A stretch of DNA of 35,764 nucleotides, from NCBI GenBank assembly GCA_964512075.1, contig CAZEID010000020.1, positions 1 to 35,764 on the forward strand. Reading direction: 5' to 3'. The stretch is from CAZEID01 sp964512075 (GTDB taxonomy: Bacteria > Patescibacteriota > WWE3 > 9FT-COMBO-53-11). A program made the position numbers and the translations under genes. The notes beneath the pieces were generated by a model. The model was given only the letters and a program-made list of their open reading frames with translations. It searched no databases and had not been told where the DNA came from. This document shows, one piece after another, positions 6,711-14,731 of the stretch (positions are counted from its first letter, which is position 1; every line of letters begins with the position of its first letter).

Positions 6711-8036
6711 ATGAACACCAAAGAGATCTGGCAAAATTTACTGCTATATCTGGAAACGGAACTCTCCAAACCAACGATTGCAACCTTCTTTGGAGAAACC
6801 GAGTTGGCTTCTTTGGAAAACGGCCAAGCCCGCATCCTTTGCCCCAACCGTCTCTCCCTAGAACACCTCCGCACCCGCTACGAAGAAAAAATTCGCGAAG
6901 CGTTGCGAGCTATTTCCGGGCAAAGTTGGCAACTTAACTTTGAAATTAGGCCGCTCGCTCCCCATCGCCCCCAAGAGCTCGGTCCAATCTTCAAAACAGG
7001 AGAGTCGACGGGGCTGGTAAATTCCTACACCTTCGAAAACTTCGTTGTGGGCCTCTCCAACCAATTAGCGGTCAGCGTGGCGGAGGCGGTAACCGAGAGG
7101 CCCGGCGAACTTCACAATCCTCTGTTTATCCACTCGGGAGTGGGATTGGGCAAAACCCACCTTCTCCATGCGATTGGTAACCAAATTAAGCAGATCTCTC
7201 CAGAGAGGAAGGTTCTTTACGCCTCGGCGGAGCGCTTCACTTCGGAACTTATTCGAGCAATTCAAGATCGCCGAACCACCTCAAGCTTTCGCCGGCGTTT
7301 CCGCTCCCTCGATGTCCTCCTAATTGACGATATCCAATTTTTAGCCGGAAGAGAAGCAACTCAAGAGGAATTTTTCAACACTTTTAATGAGTTGTACTTG
7401 GCGGGAAAACAAATTGTTTTAACCTCGGACAGGCCGCCGGCGGAAATTCAGCGATTAGAGCAACGGTTAGTTTCGCGCTTTGCCGGCGGCGTGGTCGCAG
7501 ATATTCAAGAGCCAGACCTCGATATGCGGGCGGAAATTCTCCGGCGAAAAGCCGCCGCGCGCGGGACCAACCTTCGAGAAGAAACCGTCCTGGCCTTGGC
7601 CGAGAAAGTGGCGGGAAGCATTCGCCAACTGGAGGGAGCGCTTAACCAACTGCTAGCAATTGCGGCCACCCAGAAAATTGAACCGTCCCCGGAACTAGCA
7701 CAAGGGATCCTTCGAACTCAATGTTCCTCTAACCAGGAGATCTCCCCTCAAACGATTATTTCCGCTACCTGCCGCCGATTTGGAGTAACGCCGGAGGACC
7801 TCCGCTCTGCGAGCCGGGCCCAAGAGATTGTCCTACCCCGACAAATTGCCGCGTATCTCCTCCGAAAAATTAATCGATCCTCCCTCAATCAGATTGGGAG
7901 ACTGATGGGTGGGAGAGACCACTCCACGGTTCTTCATGGAATTGAAAAAATTGAAAAGGAAATTGCCGAAAACGAAATTCTCCGGAATCAAGTAGAATTG
8001 ATGCGTGGGGAAATTCTGGGGAAAATTGGCAGTTAA
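6711..8036 (+). CDS. dnaA: Chromosomal replication initiator protein DnaA
   Basis: A 441-residue DnaA of normal length. Domain I is at the N-terminus (MNTKEIWQNLLLYLETELSK). Domain III is the AAA+ core with Walker A GVGLGKTHLLHA around 143-153, Walker B LLIDDIQFLAG, and the sensor/arginine-finger helix LEQRLVSRFAGG. Domain IV carries the DnaA-box recognition signature GGRDHSTVLHGIEKIEKEI. It binds DnaA boxes and opens the origin. It diverges from rpmH as in many bacteria, but dnaN is not downstream. A membrane protein gene and a cluster of DnaA-box-like sites follow instead. Confidence 0.98.
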   Translation: MNTKEIWQNLLLYLETELSKPTIATFFGETELASLENGQARILCPNRLSLEHLRTRYEEKIREALRAISGQSWQLNFEIRPLAPHRPQELGPIFKTGESTGLVNSYTFENFVVGLSNQLAVSVAEAVTERPGELHNPLFIHSGVGLGKTHLLHAIGNQIKQISPERKVLYASAERFTSELIRAIQDRRTTSSFRRRFRSLDVLLIDDIQFLAGREATQEEFFNTFNELYLAGKQIVLTSDRPPAEIQRLEQRLVSRFAGGVVADIQEPDLDMRAEILRRKAAARGTNLREETVLALAEKVAGSIRQLEGALNQLLAIAATQKIEPSPELAQGILRTQCSSNQEISPQTIISATCRRFGVTPEDLRSASRAQEIVLPRQIAAYLLRKINRSSLNQIGRLMGGRDHSTVLHGIEKIEKEIAENEILRNQVELMRGEILGKIGS

Positions 8037-9285
8037 ACTTAAGAGAGTCCAAAGAAAGGTAGAAATCCCCCAACTACCAAACCCTTTTCCACAAGTTTTC
8101 CACCAACTAGGAAAAACCATTCACGGATTGGGAGCGAGTTTTTCCACAAGCTCTAGCGAGACACTGTTACTGCTTCTTTTACTATTGCTTTTTCCAGCAA
8201 ACCTAGCTAAGCATTTCGTAACCTCCCAAAGCTACGTTTTAGGAAACCTAATTGACTATTTGAGCCCCGCTATTTATCTAACGGAAGTTTTAACGTTTTT
8301 GCTTCTAGTTGTTAATCTTTCCCAATCCTTGCGTACTTTCCGAATTAGACCCAAGTTGATATTTCTTCTGGTAGGGCTCTTTCTTCTTTCTCTCTTACCG
8401 TCAGTGCAGCAATCTTCTTACAAGGTGATTGCTTTTTTCCGTTTTGGCGAATTATCCCTTTGGTTGGCTTTTTCTCTTTGGGTAGCTTATCGCCTCCCGT
8501 GGAAGAGTCATCCCAAGCTTTTTCAAATCCTAGGATTAGGAGTGGCTTGGGTTTCCCTGGTAGCGTTGGGACAGTTCTTCCTCCAACATCATCTCCTCGG
8601 TTATTGGTTTTTAGGGGAGCCTACTCTTACACCTTCTCTGGGCGGGGTAGCCAAAGGCTCCTTTCTTGGGCGGGAAGTAGTTCGGGCCTACGGTACGTTT
8701 CCTCATCCCAACGTGTTGGGGGGAGTGTTGAGTGTCATTCTTGGGGGCCTTTTTACTTTCCGTTTTTGGGGACCTTTTGTTCTCGGTTTGGGAGGAATAC
8801 TGGTTTCTCTGTCCCGAGCGGCTTGGTTTTCCCTAATTGGGGGTCTCTTAGGCTTAGCCTTTTTCGGTCAAAAGTTTGGGGTAATCTTCCTCAACGACCT
8901 ATCGGTTTCTCGCCGGTGGGAGTTAATCCAGAGCGCGGGAGAGATGATCAAGAGCAGTCCTCTGACTGGGGTAGGCCTGGGGCAGTTTGTTGCTCAGCTC
9001 CCCCGGTTCGGGATTCCGTCGGGCCTTTCGCTCTTTCTCCAACCAGTTCACAACATCTTCGCCTTGGTGGCGGCGGAGAGCGGGTTATTTTCCGCGCTTC
9101 TTTTCGGGCTAATTATTTTGTTTGCTTTTCGGGAAGCTGTTCGGAAGCGGCGTTTCCTGCTGGCCGTCCTACTTCTTCAACTAATTTTTCTAGGAATGAT
9201 TGATCATTATCTTTACACCCTTCCTCAAGGTCTTTTCCTCCTCTCCTTGATTATCGGCCTTTCCTTTAGTTATTCTGAAAGCTGA
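8005..9285 (+). CDS. O-antigen ligase/polymerase-like (Wzy_C family) membrane protein
   Basis: A polytopic membrane protein (up to 426 residues) with about ten hydrophobic segments. Family marks are the GTFPHPNVLGGVLSVILGG loop, SLSRAAWFSLIGG, and the C-terminal GVGLGQFV...QPVHNIFALVAAESG stretch, all typical of O-antigen ligase/Wzy_C proteins that join or polymerise lipid-linked glycans outside the cytoplasmic membrane. The longest frame starts at GTG 8005, inside the end of dnaA. The first 50 codons are not hydrophobic and cover the DnaA-box cluster. A start nearer the first membrane segment, such as TTG 8128, is plausible, and neither start has a Shine-Dalgarno. The stop overlaps the next ATG by one base (TGATG). 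Confidence 0.85.
   Translation: MGKFWGKLAVKLKRVQRKVEIPQLPNPFPQVFHQLGKTIHGLGASFSTSSSETLLLLLLLLLFPANLAKHFVTSQSYVLGNLIDYLSPAIYLTEVLTFLLLVVNLSQSLRTFRIRPKLIFLLVGLFLLSLLPSVQQSSYKVIAFFRFGELSLWLAFSLWVAYRLPWKSHPKLFQILGLGVAWVSLVALGQFFLQHHLLGYWFLGEPTLTPSLGGVAKGSFLGREVVRAYGTFPHPNVLGGVLSVILGGLFTFRFWGPFVLGLGGILVSLSRAAWFSLIGGLLGLAFFGQKFGVIFLNDLSVSRRWELIQSAGEMIKSSPLTGVGLGQFVAQLPRFGIPSGLSLFLQPVHNIFALVAAESGLFSALLFGLIILFAFREAVRKRRFLLAVLLLQLIFLGMIDHYLYTLPQGLFLLSLIIGLSFSYSES
8085..8148 (+). other. cluster of DnaA-box-like 9-mers; candidate oriC element
   Basis: TTTTCCACA occurs at 8085-8093 and 8140-8148, with TTTTCCACC at 8096-8104. All three are on the same strand, starting 11 and then 44 nt apart, which are whole multiples of 11 and so close to helical phase. 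TTTTCCACA differs from the common DnaA box TTATCCACA at one position. The cluster starts 48 nt after the dnaA stop. It lies in the poorly constrained 5' part of the next ORF, before its first membrane segment. Use as an origin is inference. Confidence 0.45.
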
Positions 9286-10934
9286 TGGAAGATCTTCCGG
9301 TGCCTACCCCAACTGCTCCTCCTACCTCGCCGGAGCCCCCGCGCCCCGGTTCTCCTCCGGCGAATTTACCATCTTCGCCGCCGGTTAATGTCCCTTCTGT
9401 CCCCAAAGCTCCCTTCTCACCAACTCCGCCGGTGGGGGGACCGGTTTCGCCTCCCGCTCCCAGCCCCTCTCCGTCTCCTTTGGGAGGATCTTCTAGACCG
9501 ACTTCTCCTCCCGTGCCTCCCCCGGCGCCGCCCCCGCTACCGCCGGCTTCTCCGCCCGCCGGAGGGCTGAACGCCTTGGAGCGGGCGCGGGGTTTGGTCC
9601 GGCCTCTCTTAATCCTGTTCTTGGTCGCTTTGTTGGGAATTGCCGCACTAAATTTTCTCTCCTTAGATTTTTCTAAGCTCCCCCTCATTGGTAGTTTTTT
9701 TGGACGGTCGGGAGATGTCACCCTCACTTACTGGGGGATTTGGGAGGACCCGGATGTAATTAACCCCCTCCTCGACTCCTTCATTGACGCTTACGAGAAG
9801 GAAAATCCGCGGGTTAACCTTACCATTAACTATGAAAAACGTTCCTTTGGTTCTTTAGACCAGTATAAAGAGACATTGCTGACGCGGTTGCAGCAAGGGA
9901 CGGGACCCGACGTTTTTCGCCTCCATAATTCTTGGGTAGAGCTATTTTCGGACGAATTGTCCGCGCTACCGCCGGAAGTTCTTTCCGAGGAGGATTACGC
10001 CCTCCGGTTTTTCCCCGCCGCCCTTTCTTCCGCCAAGGTGGGGACGGAAATTTTCGCCATCCCGTTAGAGTACGATGGCTTGGTTCTTTTCTACAACAAA
10101 GATCTTTTTGAGGGGGTGGACGTGGCCGCAAAGATTAAGACCTGGGAAGACTTCCGTCGCGAAGCGGTCCGTCTCACAACTTGGAGAAACAATGACGCTA
10201 ACAAAGGAGCCATCCTGCGGGCCGGGGCGGCTTTCGGCACCGCTAACAACGTTTCTCATTCGGCGGATATTTTCGCTCTCTTGCTGGAACAAAGCGGAAT
10301 AGACCCGCGGACGGAGCTAAATACCTCGGCAGCGGCGGATGCCCTTACCTTCTACACCAATTTCTCCAAAATAGATCGGGTCTGGGATGAGACTTTACCA
10401 TTTTCAATCAACGCCTTTGCCAACGGGCAGGCCGCGATGGTGCTGGCCCCCTCTTGGAGAGCGTTGGAAATTGCGGCTCTTAATCCCCAGTTGAAGTTTG
10501 CGGCTATTCCCGTCCCGCAGCTGCCGGCCGCCCAAGAAAAGGGAGTGCACTGGGCTACTTTCTGGATGGAAGCGGTCAACAAAGATAGTCCAAGCTCCGA
10601 TATCGCCTGGCGATTGTTGGAGTTTCTCTCGCGGGAAGACCAGCAGCGGGCTTTTTACGCGGCGGCCTCCCAAAACCGGCTGTTCGGGGAGCCTTACGCC
10701 CTGCGCTCGTTGAAAGAGTCGTTAGCGGAGCATGAAATTCTTGGTCCGCTGCTTAGCTCCGCTCCCGCCGCGGTCTCGGGTCCGACGACCGACTTCTCCG
10801 GAAACACTGCTTATGTGGAAGCGTTCAAAAAAGCCATCAGTGATGTCCTCGGCGGGGTAAAGGCGGCGGATGCTCTTAAGACCGCCCAAGCGGTCCTTGA
10901 TCAGCTCGAGGGGCGGGCTTCACCAAGCCCGTAA
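9285..10934 (+). CDS. membrane-anchored extracellular solute-binding protein (family 1)
   Basis: A 549-residue protein. Residues 1-95 are an extreme Pro/Ser-rich stretch. One membrane segment follows at about 106-125 (LVRPLLILFLVALLGIAALN), and then a family 1 periplasmic-binding-protein fold fills 145-545. Recognisable parts are VTLTYWGIWEDPDVINPLLD, TGPDVFRLHNSW, FAIPLEYDGLVLFYNKDLFE and INAFANGQAAMVLAPSW, as in MalE/UgpB-type sugar-binding proteins. There is no lipobox; the membrane helix would act as the anchor, with the Pro-rich part in the cytoplasm. No ABC permease or ATPase gene is adjacent, so the partner and ligand are unknown. The ATG shares a base with the ligase-like gene stop, which implies coupling. 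Confidence 0.88.
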   Translation: MEDLPVPTPTAPPTSPEPPRPGSPPANLPSSPPVNVPSVPKAPFSPTPPVGGPVSPPAPSPSPSPLGGSSRPTSPPVPPPAPPPLPPASPPAGGLNALERARGLVRPLLILFLVALLGIAALNFLSLDFSKLPLIGSFFGRSGDVTLTYWGIWEDPDVINPLLDSFIDAYEKENPRVNLTINYEKRSFGSLDQYKETLLTRLQQGTGPDVFRLHNSWVELFSDELSALPPEVLSEEDYALRFFPAALSSAKVGTEIFAIPLEYDGLVLFYNKDLFEGVDVAAKIKTWEDFRREAVRLTTWRNNDANKGAILRAGAAFGTANNVSHSADIFALLLEQSGIDPRTELNTSAAADALTFYTNFSKIDRVWDETLPFSINAFANGQAAMVLAPSWRALEIAALNPQLKFAAIPVPQLPAAQEKGVHWATFWMEAVNKDSPSSDIAWRLLEFLSREDQQRAFYAAASQNRLFGEPYALRSLKESLAEHEILGPLLSSAPAAVSGPTTDFSGNTAYVEAFKKAISDVLGGVKAADALKTAQAVLDQLEGRASPSP

Positions 10935-10941
10935 TCCTCCC

Positions 10942-11571
10942 GTGATTACGAGTCTCCGTCCCCCGCCAAAGCGCGCCCTGGACCAGTTCGGTGTGACGGA
11001 AGGGACCCTCGGGGCCCGCGTTAACTTCTTAGATGAGGGGGGCTTTTTAAACGATTCCAAAATTCTCTTTTTAGGAGATTATGATTTAACTTCGTTGGCT
11101 TGCCAGCCCAAAATTAGAAACACCGAGATCTGGGTTTTGGATGTAGATACGGAGGTGCTGGCGGTGATTAAAAAAGAGAGCCAAGGGGCAATTATTACAG
11201 TTAATCATAACTTGAGTCGCCCTCTTCCGCGGCGGCTTCTCGCCTCGTTCGATCTGGTCTTTACGGACCCTCCCTACACTCCGGCGGGGGTCTCTCTGTT
11301 TCTTTCGCGCGCGTTGGAAGCGTTGACCGGAGGGACCCGGGCTCGAGTTGCCCTCTCCTATGGTTCCCTTGATCCTCTCCGGGGTCTGGCGGTTCAGGAT
11401 AATATCCTCGCCCACGGGGTTCTGATTGAAGAACTTCGGCCGAAATTTAACGAGTACCTCGCTGCGAAGACGATTGGGGATCTTTCGGATCTTTACGTCC
11501 TGCGGCCCACGGCGCGAACTCGGCCGCTCGTTCGGGGAGAGTACCGAGGGAAGATCTACACCTACGAGTAG
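10942..11571 (+). CDS. BpsA-like (DUF43) branched-polyamine synthase catalytic core
   Basis: A 209-residue protein starting at GTG 10942, seven nt after the solute-binding gene. An upstream in-frame start would overlap that gene by 65 nt. The sequence follows the C-terminal catalytic domain of N4-bis(aminopropyl)spermidine synthase. LDQFGVTEGTLGARVNFLDE is followed by ILFLGDYDLTSLA (45-48 GDYD), an acidic strand DVDT, FDLVFTDPPYTPAGVSLFLS (109-114 DPPYTP) and LSYGSLDPLRG. The family is a Rossmann-fold aminopropyltransferase related to methyltransferases. Characterised enzymes are about 350 residues with an N-terminal winged-helix domain, which is missing here. A different acceptor, or a methyltransferase-like role, cannot be excluded. 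Confidence 0.7.
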   Translation: MITSLRPPPKRALDQFGVTEGTLGARVNFLDEGGFLNDSKILFLGDYDLTSLACQPKIRNTEIWVLDVDTEVLAVIKKESQGAIITVNHNLSRPLPRRLLASFDLVFTDPPYTPAGVSLFLSRALEALTGGTRARVALSYGSLDPLRGLAVQDNILAHGVLIEELRPKFNEYLAAKTIGDLSDLYVLRPTARTRPLVRGEYRGKIYTYE

Positions 11572-11624
11572 CGGAAGACTAGCGAGCAAGCGGGACCCCG
11601 CGTTTATTTCCGCTTAGTTACTAG

Positions 11625-11633
11625 TGTTACTAT
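11625..11633 (+). promoter_or_regulatory. extended -10 element of valS, 9 nt before the ATG
   Basis: TGT followed by TACTAT gives an extended -10 (TGnTAnnnT). It ends nine bases before the valS ATG at 11643. No Shine-Dalgarno occurs in between, and no good -35 lies upstream. Transcription would begin at or next to the start codon, so the mRNA would be leaderless. Confidence 0.5.
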
Positions 11634-11642
11634 TTTTCCAGT

Positions 11643-13724
11643 ATGGAGAAAGTTTTTAATCCTTCGGCAGTCGAAGGAAAGATTTATGAGAAGTGGGAAA
11701 AAGCCGGTGCTTTCACCCCTCGGGTTGAGAAGGGGAGAAAGCCTTTTACGATTATTATGCCGCCTCCTAACGCCAACGAGGACCTTCACATCGGCCACGC
11801 CCGGTTCGTCACGATTCAGGACATCTTAGTGCGTTACCACCGAATGCGCGGTGCGCCAACCTTGTGGTTGCCGGGGGCTGATCACGCTGGAATTGAGACT
11901 CAGTACGTTTTCGAAAAAAAATTAGCGGAGGAGGGAAAAAGCCGCCTTGATTTTGATCGCAAAACTCTTTATCAGATGATTTGGGATTATTCAATGGAGA
12001 AAAAGCGGCGAATGGAGTCCCAGCTTCGGTCCTTAGGGGCCTCCTGCGACTGGACCCGCAACAAGTTTACGCTCGATCCCGCGATTATTAGGATTGTCTA
12101 TCGGACCTTTAAGAAACTTTTTGACCGGGGATTAATCTATCGAGGGAATCGCCTCGTCAACTACTGCGTTCGCTGTGGGACGGCCTACTCTAATTTAGAA
12201 GTGGATCACATTGAAAGGGTAGATCCTCTTTACTTTCTAAAGTATGGTCCCTTGACCTTGGCAACCGTTCGGCCGGAGACCAAATTTGGTGACACCGCGG
12301 TTGCCGTCCATCCGAAAGATAAGCGCTACGCTCGGTGGGTAGGAAAGGAGATTGAAGCGACCGGCTTGTTGGGCAAATTCAGAATCAAAGTGATTGCGGA
12401 TGGAGCAGTTGACCCGGAGTTTGGGACGGGGGTGGTTAAAGTGACCCCGGCGCATGACCCAGTGGACTGGGAAATTGGACGGCGCCATGGTTTGGAGGTG
12501 CGGCCCGTGATCGGGTTGGATGGGCGTTTAAATGAGAAGGCGGGGAGGTACCAAGGTCTGTCGGTTGAAGAGGCCCGGCGCGTTGTGGTTGAGGACCTCC
12601 GAAAAGCGGGTTTGCTGGAGAAAGTTGATGAGAATTACAAGCACGCGGTTGCCGTTTGCTACCGATGCAAATCGGTGATTGAGCCCCTGCCGATGGAGCA
12701 GTGGTTCGTGAAGGTAGCCCCGTTGGTGAAGAAGGCGTTGGCCGCGCTGGACAAGGGGGAGGTAAAGTTCATCGCCCGGCGCTTCGACAAGATCGCTCGC
12801 CATTGGTACACCAACCTTTACGATTGGAACATCAGCCGCCAGATCGTTTGGGGAATTCGAATCCCCGCTTGGCGTTGCGAGAAGTGCAGGGAGTGGGTAA
12901 TTACCGATGGGGCGACACCCGAAAGGTGTAATAAATGTAGTGGGGACAGGCTTGTCCAAGACCCCGATACTTTCGACACTTGGTTCTCTTCCGGTCAGTG
13001 GCCATTCGCCACCCTTCAAACTGCCAGAAAGGGGGATTTCGAATATTTTTACCCGACCTCGGTGATGGAAACGGCTTACGACATCATTCCTTTTTGGGTA
13101 ATTCGGATGATTATGCTGGGGCTCTCGGAAACCGGCCAGGTTCCTTTCCGGGAGGTGTTAATCCACGGCTTGGTGCGGGATCGGGAGGGTAAGAAAATTA
13201 GCAAGTCAAAAGGAAACGTGATTGACCCGTTAGTGATGGTAAAGCGCTACGGGGCTGACGCCCTGCGAATGGGGATTATTTGGGGAGCCCTGGTTGAGAA
13301 TGATATTGCTCTTTCTGAGGATAACATCCGTGGTCAGCGTAACTTCGCTAACAAAATTTGGAACATCGCTCGGTTTGTGCTTCTTGACCGTACGGTCAAG
13401 AAAGCCCCGCCTAATGCGGACGACCGGAAAATTTTGGGAGAGCTTACGACCACCATTGAGAAGGTTACTAAAGCACTGGATACTTACCGGTTGAACGAAG
13501 CGGCGGCGGAACTTTACGAGTTTATTTGGCACAAATTTGCCGATGTTTATCTCGAGAAGGTTAAGGGTCGGCGGGCGGAAGCCCAACCAACGCTGGAACT
13601 AGTCTTGAAAAATTCTCTCCAACTTCTCCACCCGTTTATGCCGTTTGTGACCGAGGCCCTTTGGCAGGAGTTGGGGGAAAAAGAACTGCTGATTACATCC
13701 CCTTGGCCGACGGTTGAGCGTTAA
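11643..13724 (+). CDS. valS: Valyl-tRNA synthetase
   Basis: A 693-residue class I synthetase that charges tRNA-Val. The HIGH box is PPPNANEDLHIGHA (H49-H52). The ValRS-type LWLPGADHAGIETQ follows. The editing domain carries LATVRPETKFGDTAVAVHP, and the KMSKS loop is KKISKSKGNVIDP at about 517-529. Two zinc-type clusters are visible (CVRCGTAY and CYRCKS), and a further pair is CEKC/CNKC. DTWFSSGQWPFATL matches the ValRS core. At 693 residues it is well short of the roughly 880 of E. coli ValRS. The C-terminal coiled-coil arm is missing, because the protein ends soon after the anticodon-binding helices (HPFMPFVTEALWQ). It is convergent with pdxS across a terminator. Confidence 0.95.
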   Translation: MEKVFNPSAVEGKIYEKWEKAGAFTPRVEKGRKPFTIIMPPPNANEDLHIGHARFVTIQDILVRYHRMRGAPTLWLPGADHAGIETQYVFEKKLAEEGKSRLDFDRKTLYQMIWDYSMEKKRRMESQLRSLGASCDWTRNKFTLDPAIIRIVYRTFKKLFDRGLIYRGNRLVNYCVRCGTAYSNLEVDHIERVDPLYFLKYGPLTLATVRPETKFGDTAVAVHPKDKRYARWVGKEIEATGLLGKFRIKVIADGAVDPEFGTGVVKVTPAHDPVDWEIGRRHGLEVRPVIGLDGRLNEKAGRYQGLSVEEARRVVVEDLRKAGLLEKVDENYKHAVAVCYRCKSVIEPLPMEQWFVKVAPLVKKALAALDKGEVKFIARRFDKIARHWYTNLYDWNISRQIVWGIRIPAWRCEKCREWVITDGATPERCNKCSGDRLVQDPDTFDTWFSSGQWPFATLQTARKGDFEYFYPTSVMETAYDIIPFWVIRMIMLGLSETGQVPFREVLIHGLVRDREGKKISKSKGNVIDPLVMVKRYGADALRMGIIWGALVENDIALSEDNIRGQRNFANKIWNIARFVLLDRTVKKAPPNADDRKILGELTTTIEKVTKALDTYRLNEAAAELYEFIWHKFADVYLEKVKGRRAEAQPTLELVLKNSLQLLHPFMPFVTEALWQELGEKELLITSPWPTVER

Positions 13725-13725
13725 G

Positions 13726-13755
13726 TAAAAACCCCGAAGGTAATCCTTCGAGGTT
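13726..13755 (-). terminator. terminator between pdxS and valS
   Basis: The inverted repeat AACCCCGAAGG (13730-13740) and CCTTCGAGGTT (13745-13755) has a 4-nt loop. Read on the minus strand it pairs fully with one G-U wobble and is followed by TTTTT, a standard intrinsic terminator for pdxS. On the plus strand there is one C-A mismatch followed by a short T run, so it may also stop valS transcripts. Confidence 0.8.
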
Positions 13756-13762
13756 TTCTAGA

Positions 13763-14644
13763 TTAGTTCCCTCTCTTGGCTAAGCGCCTTGTTTCGGGAA
13801 TCTCGCTGATGTTAATTCCCACCATTGGCTCGCCCAAGCTTCGACTCACTTCCGCCAGAATCTGCGGGTCGCGGTAGTGAGTAACTGCCTGAACGATCGC
13901 CTTAGCCCGCCTAGCGGGGTCGCTGGACTTGAAGATCCCGCTGCCGACGAAAACGCCGTCCATTCCCAACTGCATCATCAAAGCGGCGTCGGCGGGAGTG
14001 GCAATTCCGCCGGCGGCAAAATTGACCACCGGCAGGCGCTTTAGCTTGGCAGTCTCGGCAACCAGCTCGTAGGGAGCGCCACTCTCCTTGGCGTACGTCA
14101 TCAGCTCTTCTCGGGCCATGGAAGAGATCCGGCGAATTTCTCCCAGTACCGCCCGGGCGTGCCGGACCGCCTCAACCACGTTTCCAGTTCCCGCCTCGCC
14201 CTTGGTGCGAATCATCGCAGCCCCTTCGCCGATGCGGCGGAGAGCCTCTCCGAAATTCCGGCAGCCGCAAACAAAGGGGACCCGGAATTGGTGTTTTTCG
14301 ATGTGGTGTTCCTCATCCGCCGGGGTGAGGACTTCACTCTCGTCAATGAAGTCTACTCCCAGCGCCTCCAAGATCTGGGCCTCGACGAAGTGGCCGATGC
14401 GGCATTTGGCCATCACCGGAATCGAAACCGCTTCCATGATCTCAAGTATTTTTTGGGGATCGGCCATTCGAGCCACCCCACCTTGGGCGCGGATGTCGGC
14501 CGGGACTCGCTCCAGCGCCATTACCGCGCAGGCGCCGGCATCCTCGGCAATTCGAGCTTGCTCGGCGGTAACCACGTCCATGATTACCCCACCCTTGAGC
14601 ATTTGGGCTAAGCCACGCTTCGTCGTTTCTGTGCCTCTCTCCAT
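13763..14644 (-). CDS. pdxS: Pyridoxal 5'-phosphate synthase subunit PdxS
   Basis: A 293-residue PdxS (Pdx1) of normal length. It condenses ribose 5-phosphate, glyceraldehyde 3-phosphate and ammonia to PLP as a dodecamer. The catalytic set is in place: D23 in GGVIMDVVTAEQA, K80 in VMAKCRIGHFVEAQ, and K148 in IRTKGEAGTGN, with the GGIATPADAALMMQLGMDG phosphate-binding loop. The glutaminase partner PdxT, which supplies ammonia, is not in this window. The start is supported by a strong Shine-Dalgarno (GAGGAGG) and a good promoter upstream, so the gene can be transcribed on its own. Confidence 0.97.
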   Translation of the reverse strand: MERGTETTKRGLAQMLKGGVIMDVVTAEQARIAEDAGACAVMALERVPADIRAQGGVARMADPQKILEIMEAVSIPVMAKCRIGHFVEAQILEALGVDFIDESEVLTPADEEHHIEKHQFRVPFVCGCRNFGEALRRIGEGAAMIRTKGEAGTGNVVEAVRHARAVLGEIRRISSMAREELMTYAKESGAPYELVAETAKLKRLPVVNFAAGGIATPADAALMMQLGMDGVFVGSGIFKSSDPARRAKAIVQAVTHYRDPQILAEVSRSLGEPMVGINISEIPETRRLAKRGN

Positions 14645-14684
14645 TCCGATCCTCCTCGGATCTTACGGCCGGAAAACTGCCCTC

Positions 14685-14712
14685 ATTATCTTCCTTGGGA
14701 GGAGAATGTCAA
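14685..14712 (-). promoter_or_regulatory. pdxS promoter
   Basis: On the minus strand a perfect TTGACA (14712-14707) is followed by 16 nt and GATAAT (14690-14685), five of six matches to TATAAT. This leaves a leader of roughly 35 nt carrying the AGGAGG ribosome binding site of pdxS. It overlaps the intergenic space behind rplY. Confidence 0.75.
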
Positions 14713-14731
14713 AAGCCGTTCCTTCCTTCTT

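Noticed and set aside
7126..7134. TTATCCACT inside dnaA
   Set aside because: It has one mismatch to a DnaA box, is isolated, and encodes the conserved stretch just before the Walker A motif.
9266..9727. Gly-rich 153-residue minus-strand ORF opposite the solute-binding gene
   Set aside because: It is the antisense reading of the Pro/Ser-rich tract (CCN codons become Gly codons), with no start signals or family resemblance.
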